Shown here in pieces: positions 14,301-24,816 of a stretch of DNA of 29,381 nt. The number at the start of each line of letters is the position of its first letter. The first letter of the stretch is position 1. The notes under the pieces are model-generated. The model made no database searches and was not told where the DNA came from. It worked only from the letters and a program-made list of their open reading frames with translations. The position numbers and the translations under genes were made by a program. The stretch is from Neocallimastix lanati (nom. inval.). Taxonomy: Eukaryota; Neocallimastigomycota; Neocallimastigomycetes; Neocallimastigales; Neocallimastigaceae. The stretch is from contig JACVTC010000197.1 of assembly GCA_016946835.1 (NCBI GenBank), forward strand, positions 195,001 through 224,381. The letters are read 5' to 3'.

Positions 14301-14486
14301 ATAAATAAATCATCAAGCATTAAATATATATTATTTATAAAAATATTATTATTTAAGTTCTTAAATTTATCAAGAAGAATTGATTTTGTCAAAATTTTGT
14401 AATTAAGAACTTAAATAATAATATTTTTATAAATAATATATATTTAATGCTTGATGATTTATTTATATTCTTCTTGATAAATTTAA
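14301..14486. repeat. Perfect 64-bp inverted repeat with a permuted 20-bp second inverted repeat
   Basis: Arm A (14301-14364) is exactly reverse-complementary to 14403-14466 over all 64 bases, with a 38-bp spacer. A second pair, 14361-14380 and 14467-14486, is also perfect over 20 bases. The second element sits inside the A loop on the left and outside arm A' on the right, so the two pairs are interlocked rather than nested. The arms contain ordinary A/T sequence with a recognisable core (CATCAAGCATTAAA), not a simple repeat, so the match is not a microsatellite accident. Confidence 0.9.
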
Positions 14487-14591
14487 TTATAATTATTCAT
14501 AAATAAATCTTTACAGTTTTCTACATAAGCCATATTTTGATTTATACAAATTTGTATAATTTTCGTTATTTTTTATTTTTTTTTTTTCATT

Positions 14592-14832
14592 TCCTGTGTA
14601 CCCTTATTTTTAGCCCCCAAGGTTATACGAATATTGAGGTAGTCACAATATTATCTGTCTATATGAAATCGTAGGCAGATAATGTCCCTGGCGGACGTGC
14701 ATATTATTACTGATAATTTTCTTGTACGCTTTTTCTAGGAGTTTTTCTCCAGTTCTTAACATTTGAAGTAAGGTCAGTATAACCTAACCCAACGAGATAC
14801 TAGCTCAATTGGCAATTGCATATAAAACAGAA
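14592..14832 (+). ncRNA. Base-balanced island with nested complementary segments; candidate structured RNA or transposon fragment
   Basis: This stretch has far more G+C than its surroundings and no long reading frame. On the + strand AGGTTATAC (14620-14628) can pair with GTATAACCT (14777-14785), closing a domain. Inside are successive stems: AATATTG/CAATATT (14630-14636, 14646-14652); a 12-bp stem with one G-U pair (14650-14661 with 14672-14683, ten-base loop), which shares three bases with the previous stem; GTCC/GGAC (14684-14687, 14693-14696); CGTGCA/TGTACG (14696-14701, 14723-14728) with an inner ATTAT/ATAAT; and GGAG/CTCC (14738-14741, 14747-14750). Just 3' is a stretch like a tRNA A box (TAGCTCAATTGG, 14800-14811) but no B box follows. 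Identity is unknown; the strand is a guess. Confidence 0.4.
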
Positions 14833-15094
14833 AGAATTAAATTTAGTTTAATGGTATTTATTATTTATTATTTTTTGAAAAAATATATAATAGTAAAATA
14901 AAATTCAAAATAATATAAAATAAAATTATGAATGATAAATGATAAATAGATAGTTTAAGAAATAAAATTATTACAATTAATGACAAAAAAAAGAATGTTC
15001 ATAAGATTATTATATAATGTATATTTCTTTAAGCATTTATAAAATATAAGAGATATATTATGATAATCTTTATCTATATTATATTAAAATAGAT

Positions 15095-15530
15095 AATTTT
15101 TTTTATTATTATTTTCAGGAAATATAATAAATAATTGTATTATTATATTAATTATAAATTATTTTATTTTTATTTTTATTATTTTCAGAAAATACAATAA
15201 TTGTATTATTCTATTAATTATAAATTATTTTATTTTTATTTTTATTATTTTCAGAAAATACAATAAAATAATTGTATTATTCTATTAATTATATATTATT
15301 TTATTTTTATTATTATTTTCAGAAAATATAATAAATAATTGTATTATTCTATTAATTAAATATTATTTTATTTTTATTATTATTTTCAGAAAATATAATA
15401 AATAATTGTATTATTTTATTAATTATAAATTATTTTATTTTATTTTTTTTTTTATTATTTTCAGAATATATAATAAATAATTGTATTATAAATTTTTTTA
15501 TTATTTTTATTTTTATTTTTATTCTCTGAA
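15095..15530. repeat. Six-copy tandem repeat, period about 66-75 bp
   Basis: The motif ATTTTCAG recurs at 15111, 15181, 15247, 15315, 15382 and 15457, each time followed by a similar block: GAAAATATAATAAATAATTG, TATTATTCTATTAATTATAA, ATTATTTTATTTTTAT. The last copy is followed by a short inverted match (CTGAAAATTTTC at 15526-15537). It lies about 220 bp outside the left end of the MULE. Confidence 0.85.
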
Positions 15531-15753
15531 AATTTTCAAAATAATTAAATGGTTAAATATTAATATATATTATATTATTGTTTTAATGTTTAGTAAAATC
15601 ACAAATATTAAAATAATATCTCATAAAATTATTACTTGACTTATTGATAAAAAGTTTAATAAATGAAATTAAAGTAAAAAATAAAAAAGGTTTTTATAAT
15701 GCATTAATACAATATTAATAATTAATTTTATATTTATTAATTCAAATTAATTT

Positions 15754-15830
15754 GAATGTGGTCCATTTCGCCAATTTTTTTTTTTGAAATTTTAATAAGC
15801 CATCTATTTATTTGTGGCTTTTAAAATTTA
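15754..15830 (+). repeat. Left terminal inverted repeat of the MULE
   Basis: Begins GAATGTGGTCCATTTCGCCA and runs into a T tract, then AAATTTT, then a 6-bp hairpin AAGCCA/TGGCTT that the right end lacks. It pairs with 21050-21116. Confidence 0.7.
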
Positions 15831-15983
15831 TATTATTACGCCATAAAATTTAATATAATTTTAAGTAAAAAAGAAATAAATGTATAAATAAATAAGTAAA
15901 TAAATAAATAAATAAAAATTAAAAAGGTCAATAAAAAATAAAATATTTTTATATAATTTTTTTTTTTTTTTTTTGACAATCAT

Positions 15984-16022
15984 GTTATAAGGAAAATGAT
16001 AAATAATTATTTTCCTTATAAC
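15984..16022. repeat. 14-bp perfect hairpin inside the MULE left arm
   Basis: GTTATAAGGAAAAT (15984-15997) and its exact reverse complement (16009-16022) flank an 11-base loop, directly after a T run. It could form a cruciform or transcript hairpin; its role is unknown. Confidence 0.75.
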
Positions 16023-16439
16023 CTTATTTTTTATATTTTATTATTAATATTTATATTATATTTTTATATTTTATATTTTATTATTGATATTATATTTTTA
16101 TATTTTTCTATTAATATTATATTTTTATATTTTATTATTAATATCAATATATTATTTTTATATTTTATTATTAAAAAATTTTATTTTATAAATTTATATT
16201 TAAATTAATATTATTTAAAATATTAATTTTTTATATTATAACTAAAACTTTAGTTGTTATTATAACATCTTAATAATAGAATTAAACCTTTTATTTTATA
16301 TATAATTTATAAATAAAATATTAAATAATAATAAAAATCACAAAATAATATTTTTATAAGACTTAAATTATAGCTGTAAATTGAAATTTCAAAAATTAAA
16401 ATTTGTTGTTCACATTTCAATTACTATTTATATATTACA

Positions 16440-16920
16440 GCAACCGTTTTGTAGAGATATATAAATAGGTTTTTTACACATATGAATTCACATGTCTATC
16501 CCATATTATATATATAGGCTTGTAAAGAACATATACTTTGGTATATATATCTTATACTATATCAGTACGACGTCGGCGCTCCAAATTCCTAAGCAGAGGT
16601 AGCTCCAGTAGACATGTCTTGTCAAATAACATCCGTGTTATCCTATAGAAATTGAACTCGTAACCCTCACAGTATAGGCTATACAACTACACTAGGATAC
16701 CATGGGTGATCAAATATAGAAATTAAATACGTGGCAATCCAATAATGGTAGGAGCGGAATTAATACTTACCTGAAATTGTGCCATTATAACCCCTTTACC
16801 CTTTCTCCAAACCCTATCGGGAAAATCAGATAAAGAATAGATACCAGATGATTATTAAGTCCGCCACATAACAACCAGTAGAAAGCCCAGTTCTACTTTA
16901 TATGCTAAAAAATGCTATAT
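16440..16920 (-). other. Complex island inside the MULE with a tRNA-like Pol III element
   Basis: A 480-bp stretch of near-normal base composition surrounded by A/T DNA. On the minus strand a tRNA-like segment spans 16701-16637. Its ends GGTATCC and GGATAAC pair at six of seven positions, TAGTGTAGTTG (16694-16684) fits the Pol III A box exactly, and GAGTTCAATTTC (16659-16648) is close to a B box. The anticodon and T stems do not pair, so it is not a functional tRNA but looks like the decayed head of a tRNA-derived SINE. Upstream on the same strand an open stretch (about 16845-16714, reading SGIYSLSDFPDRVWRKGKG) contains a perfect donor-like CAGGTAAGTATT at 16774-16763. The whole could be transposon cargo, a SINE insertion, or fragments of another element. 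Confidence 0.4.
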
Positions 16921-17314
16921 ATATTTGTTGTTTTAAAAAGACTTAAAAGTTAATAATTTAATTAGATTATAATATAAATAAAATAATTAATTAATTCATA
17001 AATTCTTTATTAGTATATATTAAAAAAAATAATTAATATTAATTTAGAATAAATAAATAATTAAATTTTTTTTATATACATTAAATAAATAATTTATTTT
17101 TAAATAATAAAAATTAAAATATTTTCATATATACTTTATGTATCTGTTTTTTTTTTAAAAAAATTAAAAGAAAAAGAAATAATTAAAATACTTTTTATCT
17201 TTTAAAAAAAATTGAATATTTAATTGTTCAGAATTAATATTAAAAAATAATATTTAGATAATTAATATAATAATTTAAAAGATATAATTAAAAACTATAT
17301 ATTAAAATTTATAA

Positions 17315-18735
17315 ATGGAAGAAAACATAACTATTTATATAAGTGAGTCTAATAAAGGAGAAGAACAAATCATTATTAATAAACAATATAAATTTAATTT
17401 TTCACATTCAAGGAAAGATAATTCAAGAGCTTATAAATGTACCGAATATAAAAAAAATAATAAATGTAAATCTTTTATTATTTAAATAATGAGAAAGAAA
17501 TCTTAAAATATGAGAGTTTACATAATCATCCTGGAAACGAATATAGTGTATCCCTATCTGTAATGAAACATAAAATTAAAGATGAAATTAACAAACATTC
17601 AAATCCTTTTGATATAAAACGAAAAAGACTATATAATGAAATTTCTAAAGAAATGGGATTTATATATCCGTGTCCAGAATATATTTCAGTTAAAACTCTA
17701 ATATTAAGAAGTATTAATAAAAAACTACCATCCAATGTAACAACTTTTAATGAAATTCCTAATGAATCTGAATATTATAAAACTGAACGAAATGAAGATT
17801 TTATGATATTCAAAAATTCTGATTTAGTAATTTTTCAATCCCCTTTTCAAGCAAAATTATTTAAGAAATATAATAATGATATATTTGTGGATGATACTTT
17901 TTATATCGCACCTAAATTTAGTCAACAAGTGTTTATTACTAGAACTTACGTTAAAGAATTGAATAGTTTTTATACTACTTCTTATGCAATATTAAGAAAT
18001 AAAAAGCAAAAAACATATAAAATGTTATTCAATAAATTAAAACAAAATTCTAATAATAATATTATAACTGAACCAAAAAATGTACATTGCGATTTTGAAA
18101 AAGGCATATCCAAAGCAGTAAAAAAAATATTTCCTAATATAAATATTAAATACTGTATTTGGCATTATAAAAATTTATTAGAAATTAAAAAAAATGAATT
18201 GTGCCGTAATGAAGTGAACGATGATGAAAAAATATTTAATTATTACAAAGGAATTTCAAACTTACCATTTATCAACCCTGAATACATAATGGATATTTTT
18301 TCATTAATTAAAACTAAATCCATTGAAAAAAATTCTTGTCAATTTTTAAAATTTTTAGAATATTTTTATGAAACATATTTAATTGGTTACGATATGAAAA
18401 GTTGGAATTATTTTAATAATATTGAACATATAACCAATAATGCTTCAGAATCACTCAATAATTCTTTAAATAAACTATTTCCAATGAAACCAAAATTTTA
18501 TGAATTAATAAATAAATTAAAAGAACAGGAACATTTATCATATTATGATTACCAAATGAAAATAAAAGGAATTTGGAGAATGAAAAAAAAAATAAAAACA
18601 AAAACTGATGAAATTAATATCTTAATTGAAAAATTCAAAAATAAAGAAGCCAAGTTAATTATTATTAAATATGATAGAAGTGATCTTACTAAATTGTGGT
18701 TTGAATGTTTAACTAATTTAAATAATATTTTATAA
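17315..18735 (+). pseudogene. MULE transposase with N-terminal FLYWCH finger, frameshifted
   Basis: DDE-type transposase. Translation from ATG 17315 gives the first half of a FLYWCH zinc finger (F...YKCTEYKKNNKCKSF) and hits TAA at 17483. The remainder (YYLNNEKEILKYESLHNHP, then the catalytic part) continues in the next frame from about 17470 to 18735. One extra T in the TCTTTT run near 17471-17477 would restore one frame. The downstream frame alone has an ATG at 17563 (390 residues). In that numbering the MULE catalytic core is visible: first acidic residue in VDDTF (D110), second in HCDFEKG (D177), the CxxH pair C198/H201 in YCIWH, and the Glu of NASESLN (E296). All key residues are present, so only the FLYWCH portion is broken. 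It is either a recent pseudogene, a functional protein starting at 17563, or a sequence error. Confidence 0.85.
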
Positions 18736-18914
18736 ATATTATTTAATAATAAATAATTATGAAATGACAGAGGAATTTCCAAAAGAAAAAATCATTAAAA
18801 TTCTTTCATACAAAAACTTATAATTAAATTTATTAATTAAAATTTTATAATTATTAAAAAGTTAAATTGTTTATACTTGATAAAATTTATGTAGCTTAAA
18901 TAAATATTCTATAA

Positions 18915-20875
18915 TTTTATTAATTGCTAAAGTATTTTATTAATAGTTGTTTAAATATTTTATTAATATTTTTTAAATAAATAAATATTAATATTTTTTT
19001 TAAATAAATAGATCTATATAATTGTTAAAGCATTTTATTAATATTTTTTTTAAATAAATTAATCTATATAATTGTTAAAGTATTTTATTAATATTTTTTT
19101 TTAAATAAATAAATCTATATAATTGTTAAAGTATTTTATTAATATTTTTATAAATAAATAAATCTATATAATTGCTAAAGTATTATATTAATAGTTGTTT
19201 AAATATTTTATTAATATTTTTTAAATAAATAAATCTATATAATTGTTAAAGTATTTTATTAATATTTTTTTTTAAATAAATAAATCTATATAATTGTTAA
19301 AGTATTGTATTAATATTTTTTTTAAATAAATAAATCTATATAATTGTTAAAGTATTTTATTAATATTTTTTTAAATAAATAAATCTATATAATTGCTAAA
19401 GTATTTTATTAATAGTTGTTTAAATATTTTATTAATATTTTTTAAATAAATAAATCTATATAATTGTTAAAGTATTTTATTAATATTTTTTTTAAATAAA
19501 TAAATCTATATAATTGCTAAAGTATTTTATTAATAGTTGTTTAAATATTTTATTAATATTTTTTAAATAAATAAATCTATATAATTGTTAAAGTATTTTA
19601 TTAATATTTTTTTTTAAATAAATAAATCTATATAATTGTTAAAGTATTGTATTAATATTTTTTTTTAAATAAATAAATCTATATAATTGTTAAAGTATTT
19701 TATTAATATTTTTTTTAAATAAATAAATCTATATAATTGTTAAAGTATTTTATTAATATTTTTTTTAAATAAACAAATCTATATAATTGCTAAAGTATTT
19801 TATTAATAGTTGTTTAAATATTTTATTAATATTTTTTAAATAAATAAATCTATATAATTGCTAAAGTATTTTATTAATAGTTGTTTAAATATTTTATTAA
19901 TATTTTTTAAATAAATAAATCTATATAATTGTTAAAGTATTTTATTAATAGTTGTTTAAATATTTTATTAATATTTTTTAAATAAATAAATCTATATAAT
20001 TGTTAAAGTATTTTATTAATATTTTTTTTAAATAAATAAATCTATATAATTGTTAAAGTATTTTATTAATATTTTTTTTAAATAAATAAATCTATATAAT
20101 TGCTAAAGTATTTTATTAATAGTTGTTTAAATATTTTATTAATATTTTTTAAATAAATAAATCTATATAATTGTTAAAGTATTTTATTAATATTTTTTTT
20201 AAATAAATAAATCTATATAATTGTTAAAGTATTTTATTAATATTTTTTTTTAAATAAATAAATCTATATAATTGTTAAAGTATTTTATTAATATTTTTTT
20301 AAATAAATAAATCTATATAATTGCTAAAGTATTTTATTAATAGTTGTTTAAATATTTTATTAATATTTTTTAAATAAATAAATCTATATAATTGTTAAAG
20401 TATTTTATTAATATTTTTTTTAAATAAATAAATCTATATAATTGCTAAAGTATTTTATTAATAGTTGTTTAAATATTTTATTAATATTTTTTAAATAAAT
20501 AAATCTATATAATTGTTAAAGTATTTTATTAATATTTTTTTTTAAATAAATAAATCTATATAATTGTTAAAGTATTTTATTAATATTTTTTTAAATAAAT
20601 AAATCTATATAATTGCTAAAGTATTTTATTAATAGTTGTTTAAATATTTTATTAATATTTTTTAAATAAATAAATCTATATAATTGTTAAGGTATTTTAT
20701 TAATATTTTTTTTAAATAAATAAATCTATATAATTGTTAAAGTATTTTATTAATATTTTTTTTTTAAATAAATAAATCTATATAATTGTTAAAGTATTTT
20801 ATTAATATTTTTTTAAATAAATAAATCTATATAATTGTTAAAGTATTTTATTAATATTTTTTTTTAAAATAAACC
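18915..20875. repeat. Satellite array of about 34 units inside the MULE
   Basis: The unit core is AAATAAATAAATCTATATAA followed by TTGTTAAAGTATTTTATTAA and a T run. Two forms alternate irregularly: a short unit of about 50 bp with TTGTTAAAG, and a long unit of about 71 bp with TTGCTAAAG plus a 21-bp block containing AGTTGTTTAAATA. By eye the GTTAAAG/GCTAAAG motif occurs 34 times. The C/T difference travels with the long form in nearly every case. The array fills the space between the transposase stop and the right terminal repeat; the last unit runs into AAACCTTTTAATTGTTTGAA, itself repeated twice. Confidence 0.9.
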
Positions 20876-21049
20876 TTTTAATTGTTTGAATATTAAACCT
20901 TTTAATTGTTTGAATATTTTATTTTATTTTTTTTTTTTGTAAAAAAATATTTATTTTTATCTAACCATTATAATTTATTTAATTATTCACTTAATAAATT
21001 TTAAGAAAAAAATTACAAATTAATAATACAACAAAATAGTATCATATAA

Positions 21050-21116
21050 CTATTAATTTAAAAAGCCTCAAAATTTGATATATCACGTGAAAAAATTGGC
21101 GTTTTGGACCTCTCCC
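21050..21116 (-). repeat. Right terminal inverted repeat of the MULE
   Basis: Read on the minus strand it starts GGGAGAGGTCCAAAACGCCA, then T tract, CACGTG, AAATTTT and GGCTTTTTAAATT. The outer part matches the left end at 20 of 27 bases. Confidence 0.7.
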
Positions 21117-21125
21117 AATTAATTT

Positions 21126-22835
21126 TAGATTAAATAATTCAAAAATTATAAATTATATTAATATATTTTTTTATTTTATATAACAAATTTACATTATTAT
21201 TTCAAATTTCTGTGGTAATCTAATATATAATTATTGTCAGAAATTATAAATTATTTAGAACTGTAAATTAATATAAATTAATTTACATATGAAATACGTG
21301 ATGTATTGATAAATATACATAATGTAAATATATAAATATTATAAGAATAAGCCACATTAAATTATATATATAAATATATTATAATGATAATATATGTGAA
21401 ACTATTCTTAATTCATTATTCCTATTATTCTTAACTCATAACTATTGATTATATACAAAACTATTACTAAGAATAAATATAATAATATTGAATTCATATT
21501 AGCATTCATACATATTTGATTATAATAAATTAAATATATTAAATAAAGATCACACATTTAAATCTAATTTCCAACAATTATTATTTAAAATTACTGTAAT
21601 ATTTTGATATATAAGTATTATTTTAAAGAATATTTTATTACAAAAAAAAAAGTTTTATACATTATATATAATATAAATAAATAAATAATTAAATAAATAA
21701 AATAATTAATATTTCTGTCATAAAAAAATACTTTAATATACTTACGCTTTATAAAAATTAATGATTTTATTTTTATAAAACATAAATACATTTTTAATAT
21801 TATGAGATTGATAATTTTTTTTTTTTTTTTAATATAGAGAAAAAAAAATCAATTTATTAATATCATTAATAAATCCATAATAATAATAATAATTAAAAAT
21901 TAATTGAAGTAATTTTAAATTAGTAAAATATAATTAATATTATCATTATTTAATAGAAATTAGTAATAAATAATTTAAACCTATAACAATTATAATGTGG
22001 TAGAGATATTACTAATTAATTTAAAAATAATTATAAAAAATATTATCATTTTATTATTATATAATAATTATGAATATTAATTTTACGAAATTTTAAATTT
22101 TTTTTTTTTTTTTTTCCTATATTGATATTGAATAATATATATTTTATATTTTTTATTGGACCATTGTTCATTTTTAATATATAAAATAACTTAAAAAAAT
22201 AATATTTATATACCAAAAAACTAATAAAATATATATTATAAAAAAATATAAAACGAAAAACATTAACCATTCAAGACTTATAAATATCATATCCAATATT
22301 ATTGAAAGAAAAAAAAAGGTCATTGTAGATAATTAATGACTAAATATTCTCAATAACTATATCTATATAATTATTAAATCTAAAATTTCATTAAACATAT
22401 GATTAAAAATAACAATATATTATTATAATTTTAATATTAATTTAATATATATGATTTTTAATTTAATAAATTATTTTAACTTTTAGAGGAATTAATCTAA
22501 TATAAAGAAATGACTTTTTTAATTATAGTAGATATAATTAAAAAAAGTTAAAAATTTGATAAAATTATTAATTGCTTAGTATTTCTAATATAATATTAAG
22601 AAATATTAAGAAATGACTAAATTTTTAATATTATTTAAAATAGAAATAATTAATAAAGTTTTATAATTTAAATTTATAGATTTATATTGTAAGAAGAACT
22701 TATCATAAAAAGTTTTTGTTATTAACATAAAATAAACTAATTAAGGATCAATTAATCTTATTAATTTTATTAAATTTGATATTTTAAGCAATTTTAAGAT
22801 TTTGAGAAATTTCTCTAATTTTATTTCTTTTTATG

Positions 22836-22871
<36 letters not shown>

Positions 22872-23112
22872 GATAATAATAATATTATAATAATTAATAT
22901 TTATTTATTTATTATCAATCATTACATATTAACTGATTAACATTAATAATAACTTATTTTTTTTATAAAAAATATTTTTACTTAGTAAAAACATTGAATT
23001 TTTTATTTTAAAAATTTTAATTATTAAATAATTTTTTTTTGTTATTAAAATCAATTAAGCAAATCATTTAAATAAAATTCTAATAATTAATATTTATAAA
23101 CAAAATAATGTT

Positions 23113-23160
<48 letters not shown>

Positions 23161-24816
23161 AAATATTAATGAATAATTAAAAATATCTTTTCTAATTTTT
23201 TAAGCATATACATAAAAAATTAAAAAATTCCAATGATTTATTTATATATAGTTCATAATATTATTTGGTATATTAAATCTATTAGATAAATTAAATAATA
23301 ATTATTTATTATACTAATAAAAAAAAAAAGTTACAATATTTTTATGTTATTATAATTTTTTAAAAATTAATTATTTTTCACTTTACAAATAAAATTAAAT
23401 CATATTATTATTTTAATATTATTTTAATTCTAACAGTAATCATTTTCTCAAAATTTTATATAATTAATAAAATTTTAACTTCTGAAGATAAGCAAACAAA
23501 AAATATATATTTAATTTTATAATAATTTGTTACATGTAATAAAATTTAATAAAATATTATTAATAAAAAAAAATAATATGAAATAATAATAAATTAATAA
23601 AAGTAGAAAAGTGTGATTTTTTTTCGTGATTTTATTTATTATATTTTGTATTAATTACATTGGAATTTTATATTACTAATATTATTCTTTTAATATTTAT
23701 TTTATTAAAATAATTAAATATGATTTTTGTTATATCGATTATCAGCCAATCATGCTTAAATAAAAAATACCGTTTATAATAGTTTCTATATTTAGTAATT
23801 TATTTTAACATACCGAATTTAAAATTTAAAATATTAAGAAAAAAAAAAAAATAAATAAAAAACATTTTTTTAAGAGAAATTTTAATTTTATTAGTTATAA
23901 TTTTTAATCACTTATGGAAAAAGAAATATTAAAAATCTTAAAATAATATGATGAAAATCATAATAAAAAAAAAAGTTATGGAAACAATAGAATTTGTGAA
24001 AATAATTAAAAAAAAAAAAAGAGATATAATTAGTTTTTAATTACTAATTTAATGATTAATTTATTATAAATTAAAGATTTAGTAAAAAAAAAATAATTAT
24101 AATTTATTATAAAATAACATATTAATAATAATAAACAATTATTAGTACCATTAATAATTAAAAAGTAATAATATCTATTAAAATAAAATATATATTTTGA
24201 ATTATTATTATGTATATATATATATATACATAAAAACTATTTAAATATGTCATTTCTTTTCTTATTTTCCAATTTTTAATATTTTAAATTCAAAAATAGT
24301 TATATATATATAGAGTACTAAAAATAAATTATTAATTCCTTTAATATATATATAATTTTAAATAAATATATTAGGATTTTGACTTATTAAGACTTTAAAC
24401 ATTTTAATATAATAATAATATAGTTTTAGTTTTAATTTTGATTCGTTCTTCGACTAAAATATATTTATCCTAATATAGAAATATCAAAATATATTAATAC
24501 TTTTTTTTTTTTTTAATTTAAATATAAAAAATATAGAACTAAAACAAAATATAAATACTACAAAATTTTTTTAAAACTTTTTACAATTTTAAAAATTTTT
24601 TTTAAAAATATTTTAGCTTTTATTGTAAAATATTTAAAATATATATATATATATAAAATAAATAATATAAAAGAACATAGAAAAAATTTGTAATAAAAAC
24701 ATTTTTATTCTTATTGTATAAGGATAATTGTATAAATTTTTTGTATTAGATAGTTGTAAATATATTTAAAAATAAATCAATATCCAAAAATAACATTATA
24801 TTTTAATAATACTAAA
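21126..24816. other. Gene-free AT-rich spacer
   Basis: No exon-like segment or RNA gene is seen on either strand. It contains a 30-T run (22838-22867) and a 39-T run (23115-23153), short AT microsatellites, and an inverted pair TATATTAGGAT/ATCCTAATATA (24367-24377, 24477-24487) that encloses a second pair TTTTAGT/ACTAAAA (24424-24430, 24463-24469). The spacer must include the promoter of the gene at 24817, which cannot be recognised by sequence. Confidence 0.6.

Larger units (their letters stand above)
15754..21116 (+). mobile_element. Mutator-like element (MULE), 5.36 kb, with terminal inverted repeats and candidate 9-bp target duplication
   Basis: A DNA transposon of the Mutator/MULE superfamily. 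The left end (15754-15780) and the reverse complement of the right end (21116-21090) match at 20 of 27 positions, sharing GGTCCA and the 12-mer CGCCAATTTTTT. Similarity resumes further in (AAATTTT then GGCTTTT), with a 20-bp extra hairpin in the left copy. AATTAATTT flanks both ends immediately outside (15745-15753, 21117-21125). Nine bases is the usual MULE duplication size, though this A/T word is common here. The inside holds a hairpin, a complex island (16440-16920), the transposase (17315-18735) and a satellite array (18915-20875). The transposase carries a frameshift, so this copy is probably not autonomous. Confidence 0.75.

Noticed and set aside
14781-14794. CCTAACCCAAC as a telomerase RNA template
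   Set aside because: It holds barely one telomeric repeat and the second half departs from TTAGGG complement; no supporting pseudoknot was recognised.
14793-14870. Complete tRNA gene beginning GAGATACTAGCTCAATTGG
   Set aside because: There is an A-box-like start, but no anticodon arm, T arm or acceptor partner in the A/T sequence that follows.
15996-16208. 70-codon hydrophobic frame
   Set aside because: Composition is I/L/F/Y/N only, from A/T sequence; it has no start context or similarity.
16763-16773. ATACTTACCTG as the 5' end of U1 snRNA
   Set aside because: The 11 bases match but no U1 stem-loop I (GATCANGAAG) or Sm site follows in the right places; the same bases are simply a donor-like site on the other strand.
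17526-17735. Minus-strand frame over the transposase start, and similar antisense frames at 3641, 4616, 5546 and 18549
   Set aside because: They are shadows of the coding strand; the plus-strand proteins are recognisable or far longer.
22046-22270. Minus-strand 74-codon frame
   Set aside because: It consists of K/N/I/F/Y residues expected by chance in this composition, with no splice or gene context.
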